NCBI RefSeq assembly: GCF_013317235.1
Contig: NZ_WLCM01000039.1
Coordinates: 335 to 34,061, forward strand
From: Leisingera sp. ANG59
GTDB taxonomy: Bacteria; Pseudomonadota; Alphaproteobacteria; Rhodobacterales; Rhodobacteraceae
Direction of reading: 5' to 3'
DNA length: 33,727 bases
Shown here: piece by piece, positions 30,929 through 33,727 of the stretch
How the letters are laid out: every line of letters starts with the position of its first letter
Position numbering within the stretch: position 1 is the stretch's first letter
Position numbers and translations under genes: made by a program
The notes under the pieces: model-generated
Seen by the model: only the letters and a program-made list of their open reading frames with translations
The model's database searches: none
Told to the model about the DNA's origin: nothing

Positions 30929-33212
30929 CGCGCACTCTCCGGATTGCGCGCCAGACTTCCTCTGCCGTGGCGGGGGCGTTCAGTGCCGGGTAGGCATCGC
31001 CAAAAGCGGAGACCGCATCGCTGAGCGCCAGCCAGGCGGAGATGCCCAGCATGAAGGGCGGTTCGCCCACCGCCTTGGAGCGGTAGATGGTGTCCTCGCG
31101 GTTCTGCCCGTCCCAGAGTTTCACGTTGAACACGTCGGGCCGGTCTGAGCAGGCGGGGATTTTGTAAGTGGAGGGCGCGTGGGTGCGCAGGCGGCCCGCG
31201 TCGTCCCAGACCAGCTCCTCGGTGGTCAGCCAGCCGGCGCCCTGGACATAGCCGCCCTCGATCTGGCCCACGTCCAGCGCCGGGTTCAGCGAGGCGCCGG
31301 CGTCATGCAGGATATCGCAGCGCAGGATGCGGTTCTCGCCGGTCAGGGCATCGACGGCAACTTCGGTCACCGCGGCGCCATAGGCGAAGTAGTAGAACGG
31401 GCGGCCCTGGCCCCTGATCCGGTCCCATTCAACCTTGGGCGTCTTGTAGAAACCGGTGGCGGACAGGCTGACGCGGCCCTGGTAGCAGAGCGCGGCGGCC
31501 TGAGCGAAACTCATCTCGTCCTGGCCGATGCGGACCTGGCCGTTTTCGAACACCACGTCGCCGGGGCGGGCCTGGTGGTGCAGCGCCAGATGCTCGGCCA
31601 TGCGGTCGCGGATGGTTTCGCAGGCGGCCTTCACCGCCATGCCGTTGAGGTCGGAGCCGGAAGAGGCGGCGGTGGCAGAGGTATTGGGCACCTTGCCGGT
31701 GTCGGTGGCGGTGATCTTGACCTTCTCCAGCGGGATGCCGAAGCGGCTGGCGGCGACCTGCGCCACCTTCTGGAACAGGCCCTGGCCCATCTCGGTGCCG
31801 CCGTGGTTCAGATGCACCGAGCCGTCCTGGTAGACATGCACAAGCGCGCCGGCCTGGTTGAGGTGGGTGAGGGTGAAGGAAATACCGAACTTCACCGGCG
31901 AGAAGGCGATGCCGCGCTTCAAGTGGGTCTGGCCCTTGTTCCACTCTGCGATCGCAGTCTTGCGTGCCGCGTAGTCGGAGGAGCGCAGCAGATCCGCGGT
32001 CATTCCGTGCAGCTCGAAATCCGTGACTTCCATGCCGTAGGGCGTGGTGTTGTCCGGATTCGCCTGTGCCGGTGCCGCATAGTAGTTCCGCTGCCGCAGC
32101 TCTGCCGGGTCGATCCCGAGGTCATGGGCGATGTGGTCCATCACCCGCTCGATCCCGACCATGCCCTGCGGGCCGCCGAAGCCGCGGTAGGCGGTGGCGC
32201 TTTGCCGGTTTGTGCGCAGCCGGTGGCTTTCGATGCGGATGCTGGGGATCAGATAGGCGTTGTCGCTGTGCAGCATCGCCCGGTCAGCGACCGGCAGCGA
32301 CAGGTCCTGTGCCCAGCCGCAATCGACCAGATGCAGGAACTCGATGCCCTGCAGTTTGCCGTCGCCGTCGAATCCGGCGCGGTAGGAAATGCGGAAGGCG
32401 TGGCGCTTGCCGGTGATGACCATGTCGTCGTCGCGGTCATAGCGCATCTTGCAGGGCTTGCCGGTCAGCCGCGCCGCGACGGCGCAGGCGACGGCGAGCG
32501 CGTTGCCCTGGCTTTCCTTGCCGCCGAAGCCGCCGCCCATGCGGCGGGTCTCGACCCGGACGGCGTGCATCGGCAGGCCGATGGCATCGGCCACCTTGTG
32601 CTGGATCTCGGTCGGGTGCTGGGTGGAGGAGAAGACAAGCATGCCGCCATCCTCCTGAGGCCAGGCCATCGCGGCCTGGCCTTCGAGGTAGAAATGCTCC
32701 TGGCCGCCGAGCTCAAACGTGCCTTCGACGGTGCGCGGGGCGGCGCCGATTGCAGCGGCGGCATCGCCTTTCTGATAGATGCGCGGGCCTTCCTCGAACC
32801 GGCTGTCGGCGGCCAGGGCTGCGTCGAGGGTCAGGAGGGCGGGTTCTTCCTTGTAGTCGACCTTGCCCTCGCGGGCAGCGATGCGTGCGTTGCGGTGGCT
32901 GTCTGCCACCACCAGGAACACCGGCTGGCCGACGTAGTTGACGGTGCCTGCCGCCAGCAGCGGCTCGTCATGGATCGACGGGGAGACGTCATTGGAGAAC
33001 GGCAGCCCCTTGGCGGTCATCACCGCAGCCACGCCGGGGCTGTTCTGCACATCGGTCAGGTGCATGCCGGTGATGTGGCCGCGGGCGATGGGCGAGATGC
33101 CGAAGGCCAGATGCAGGGTGCCGGCGGGGGAGGGGATGTCATCGACGTAGCGGGCGGCACCTGTCACATGCAGTTCGGCGGCGTCGTGGGGGAGGGGTTT
33201 GGAGACGCTCAT
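30918..33212 (-). CDS. xdhB: Xanthine dehydrogenase, molybdenum-binding subunit
   Basis: The 764-residue large subunit hydroxylates hypoxanthine and xanthine to uric acid at the molybdenum centre, with XdhA. The N-terminal Ald_Xan_dh_C domain (about 15-125) precedes the cofactor domains. Motifs: RRMGGGFGGKESQ (cofactor loop), TAYRGFGGPQG with the substrate-positioning Arg, GGTEMGQGLFQKV, and KAVGEPPFML, whose Glu is the family's catalytic base. Length and layout match the bacterial two-subunit enzyme of the Rhodobacter capsulatus type. The ATG at 33212 overlaps the xdhA stop (ATGA), and the 3' end overlaps xdhC by 11 bases. Confidence 0.96.
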   Translation of the reverse strand: MSVSKPLPHDAAELHVTGAARYVDDIPSPAGTLHLAFGISPIARGHITGMHLTDVQNSPGVAAVMTAKGLPFSNDVSPSIHDEPLLAAGTVNYVGQPVFLVVADSHRNARIAAREGKVDYKEEPALLTLDAALAADSRFEEGPRIYQKGDAAAAIGAAPRTVEGTFELGGQEHFYLEGQAAMAWPQEDGGMLVFSSTQHPTEIQHKVADAIGLPMHAVRVETRRMGGGFGGKESQGNALAVACAVAARLTGKPCKMRYDRDDDMVITGKRHAFRISYRAGFDGDGKLQGIEFLHLVDCGWAQDLSLPVADRAMLHSDNAYLIPSIRIESHRLRTNRQSATAYRGFGGPQGMVGIERVMDHIAHDLGIDPAELRQRNYYAAPAQANPDNTTPYGMEVTDFELHGMTADLLRSSDYAARKTAIAEWNKGQTHLKRGIAFSPVKFGISFTLTHLNQAGALVHVYQDGSVHLNHGGTEMGQGLFQKVAQVAASRFGIPLEKVKITATDTGKVPNTSATAASSGSDLNGMAVKAACETIRDRMAEHLALHHQARPGDVVFENGQVRIGQDEMSFAQAAALCYQGRVSLSATGFYKTPKVEWDRIRGQGRPFYYFAYGAAVTEVAVDALTGENRILRCDILHDAGASLNPALDVGQIEGGYVQGAGWLTTEELVWDDAGRLRTHAPSTYKIPACSDRPDVFNVKLWDGQNREDTIYRSKAVGEPPFMLGISAWLALSDAVSAFGDAYPALNAPATAEEVWRAIRRVRDGI

Positions 33213-33727
33213 GATCTCACCTCCAGCACCGAGACCGGGGTGCCGTTCAGCTCGTCGAAGTAGCGCAGCAGCAGGTTTTTGGCGGTCACCATCCGGTATT
33301 CGGCGGAGGCGCGCATGTCATCCATCGGGGTGAAGTCGCGCTCAAATGCGGCGCAGGCGGCGGAGACGGTGGCCCGGGTCCAGGGGCGGCCGGTCAGGGC
33401 GGCCTCCACATGGGCGGCGCGTTTCGGGATGCCGGCCATGCCGCCGAACGCTATGCGGGCGGCGGTGACGGTGCCGTCCACCACGGTCACGTTGAAGGCG
33501 CCGAGCACGGCAGAGATGTCCTGGTCGAACCGCTTGGAGAGCTTGTAGACCTTGAGCGTGTCGGGGTGGCGCGGAAAGCTGACGGCCTCGACGAACTCAC
33601 CCGGCTGGCGGTCCTGCTTGCCGTAGTCGAGGAAGAAGTCCTCCAGCGGCAGTTCGCGGCGGCTGTTGCCCTTGCGCAGATGCAGGGTGGCATCCAGCGC
33701 GATCAGGGCGGGCGGGGTGTCGCCAAT
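33209..33727 (-). CDS. xdhA: Xanthine dehydrogenase, FeS/FAD subunit, C-terminal part (cut by window edge)
   Basis: The frame is open to the window edge and gives the last 172 residues: the end of the FAD-binding domain (LPLEDFFLDYGKQDRQPGEF, VEAVSFPRHP) and the CO-dehydrogenase-flavoprotein C-terminal domain (VYKLSKRFDQDISAVLGAFN, ARIAFGGMAGIPKRA, MVTAKNLLLRYFDEL). This subunit passes electrons from the molybdenum centre through iron-sulfur clusters and FAD to NAD. The N-terminal iron-sulfur part lies outside the window. Its stop overlaps the xdhB start. Confidence 0.95.
   Translation of the reverse strand: MGDTPPALIALDATLHLRKGNSRRELPLEDFFLDYGKQDRQPGEFVEAVSFPRHPDTLKVYKLSKRFDQDISAVLGAFNVTVVDGTVTAARIAFGGMAGIPKRAAHVEAALTGRPWTRATVSAACAAFERDFTPMDDMRASAEYRMVTAKNLLLRYFDELNGTPVSVLEVRS

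Noticed and set aside
31179-33263. A 694-residue open frame on the plus strand across xdhB
   Set aside because: Antisense shadow of xdhB with composition typical of such frames.
1-33727. CRISPR array, tRNA, rRNA, integrase or attachment sites
   Set aside because: I saw no regularly spaced direct repeats, no tRNA-like cloverleaf with a T-loop consensus and no integrase-like protein; the read was by eye, so a weak tRNA could be missed.

Overview
The window is GC-rich, densely coded DNA that looks like the chromosome of a marine Rhodobacteraceae (Roseobacter group; Leisingera, Phaeobacter or Ruegeria relatives). The grounds are the monomeric NADP isocitrate dehydrogenase, the dimethylglycine/sarcosine-dehydrogenase-type flavoprotein with a GcvT tail, the three-gene xanthine dehydrogenase set joined to a BMP-type purine/nucleoside ABC transporter, the LOV-HWE photoreceptor kinase and the characteristic intergenic repeats. 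The genus is inferred, not proven. No rRNA, tRNA, CRISPR array, insertion sequence or phage gene is visible.

1-4.9 kb: the tail of an upstream gene and its terminator, then a chemoreceptor (+) and a monomeric isocitrate dehydrogenase (-) facing each other. Both are damaged. The chemoreceptor lacks its signalling hairpin tip and changes frame at about 1546, and both genes lose their C-terminal ends at a common junction near 1845. A secreted SH3-domain protein follows.

4.9-13.9 kb (+ strand): a D-2-hydroxyacid dehydrogenase, an outer-membrane-type protein, a periplasmic gamma-glutamyltransferase, a D-lactate/glycolate-type FAD oxidase, a 529-bp gene-free stretch rich in inverted repeats, a small membrane-anchored hypothetical protein, and an 835-residue FAD/GcvT oxidoreductase closed by a clear terminator.

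13.9-19.8 kb: a LOV blue-light HWE histidine kinase (possibly with a leaderless mRNA), a small SAM methyltransferase, a 470-bp non-coding stretch with a perfect 17-bp hairpin, a putative 62-residue protein, a four-helix membrane protein with a LytTR DNA-binding domain, a lipocalin-like gene broken by a stop and a frameshift, and a divergent pair of an HD-domain protein (PhnZ/TmpB-like metal pattern) and a LysR regulator with a dyad between them.

19.9-24.8 kb: a tight minus-strand operon of aldo/keto reductase, DauA-like FAD amino-acid dehydrogenase and DUF938 methyltransferase; a plus-strand pair resembling E. coli YiaW/YiaV (DUF3302 plus HlyD); and a VOC/glyoxalase protein.

24.9-33.7 kb (- strand): one long transcription unit read right to left, xdhA (cut by the window edge), xdhB, xdhC, ABC ATPase, permease, a 105-residue unknown protein, permease, BMP substrate-binding protein, strong terminator. 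Overlapping stop/start codons from xdhA to the ATPase couple purine oxidation to purine/nucleoside uptake. The small unknown gene between the two permeases, and the HD/LysR pair, are the least explained parts of the window.
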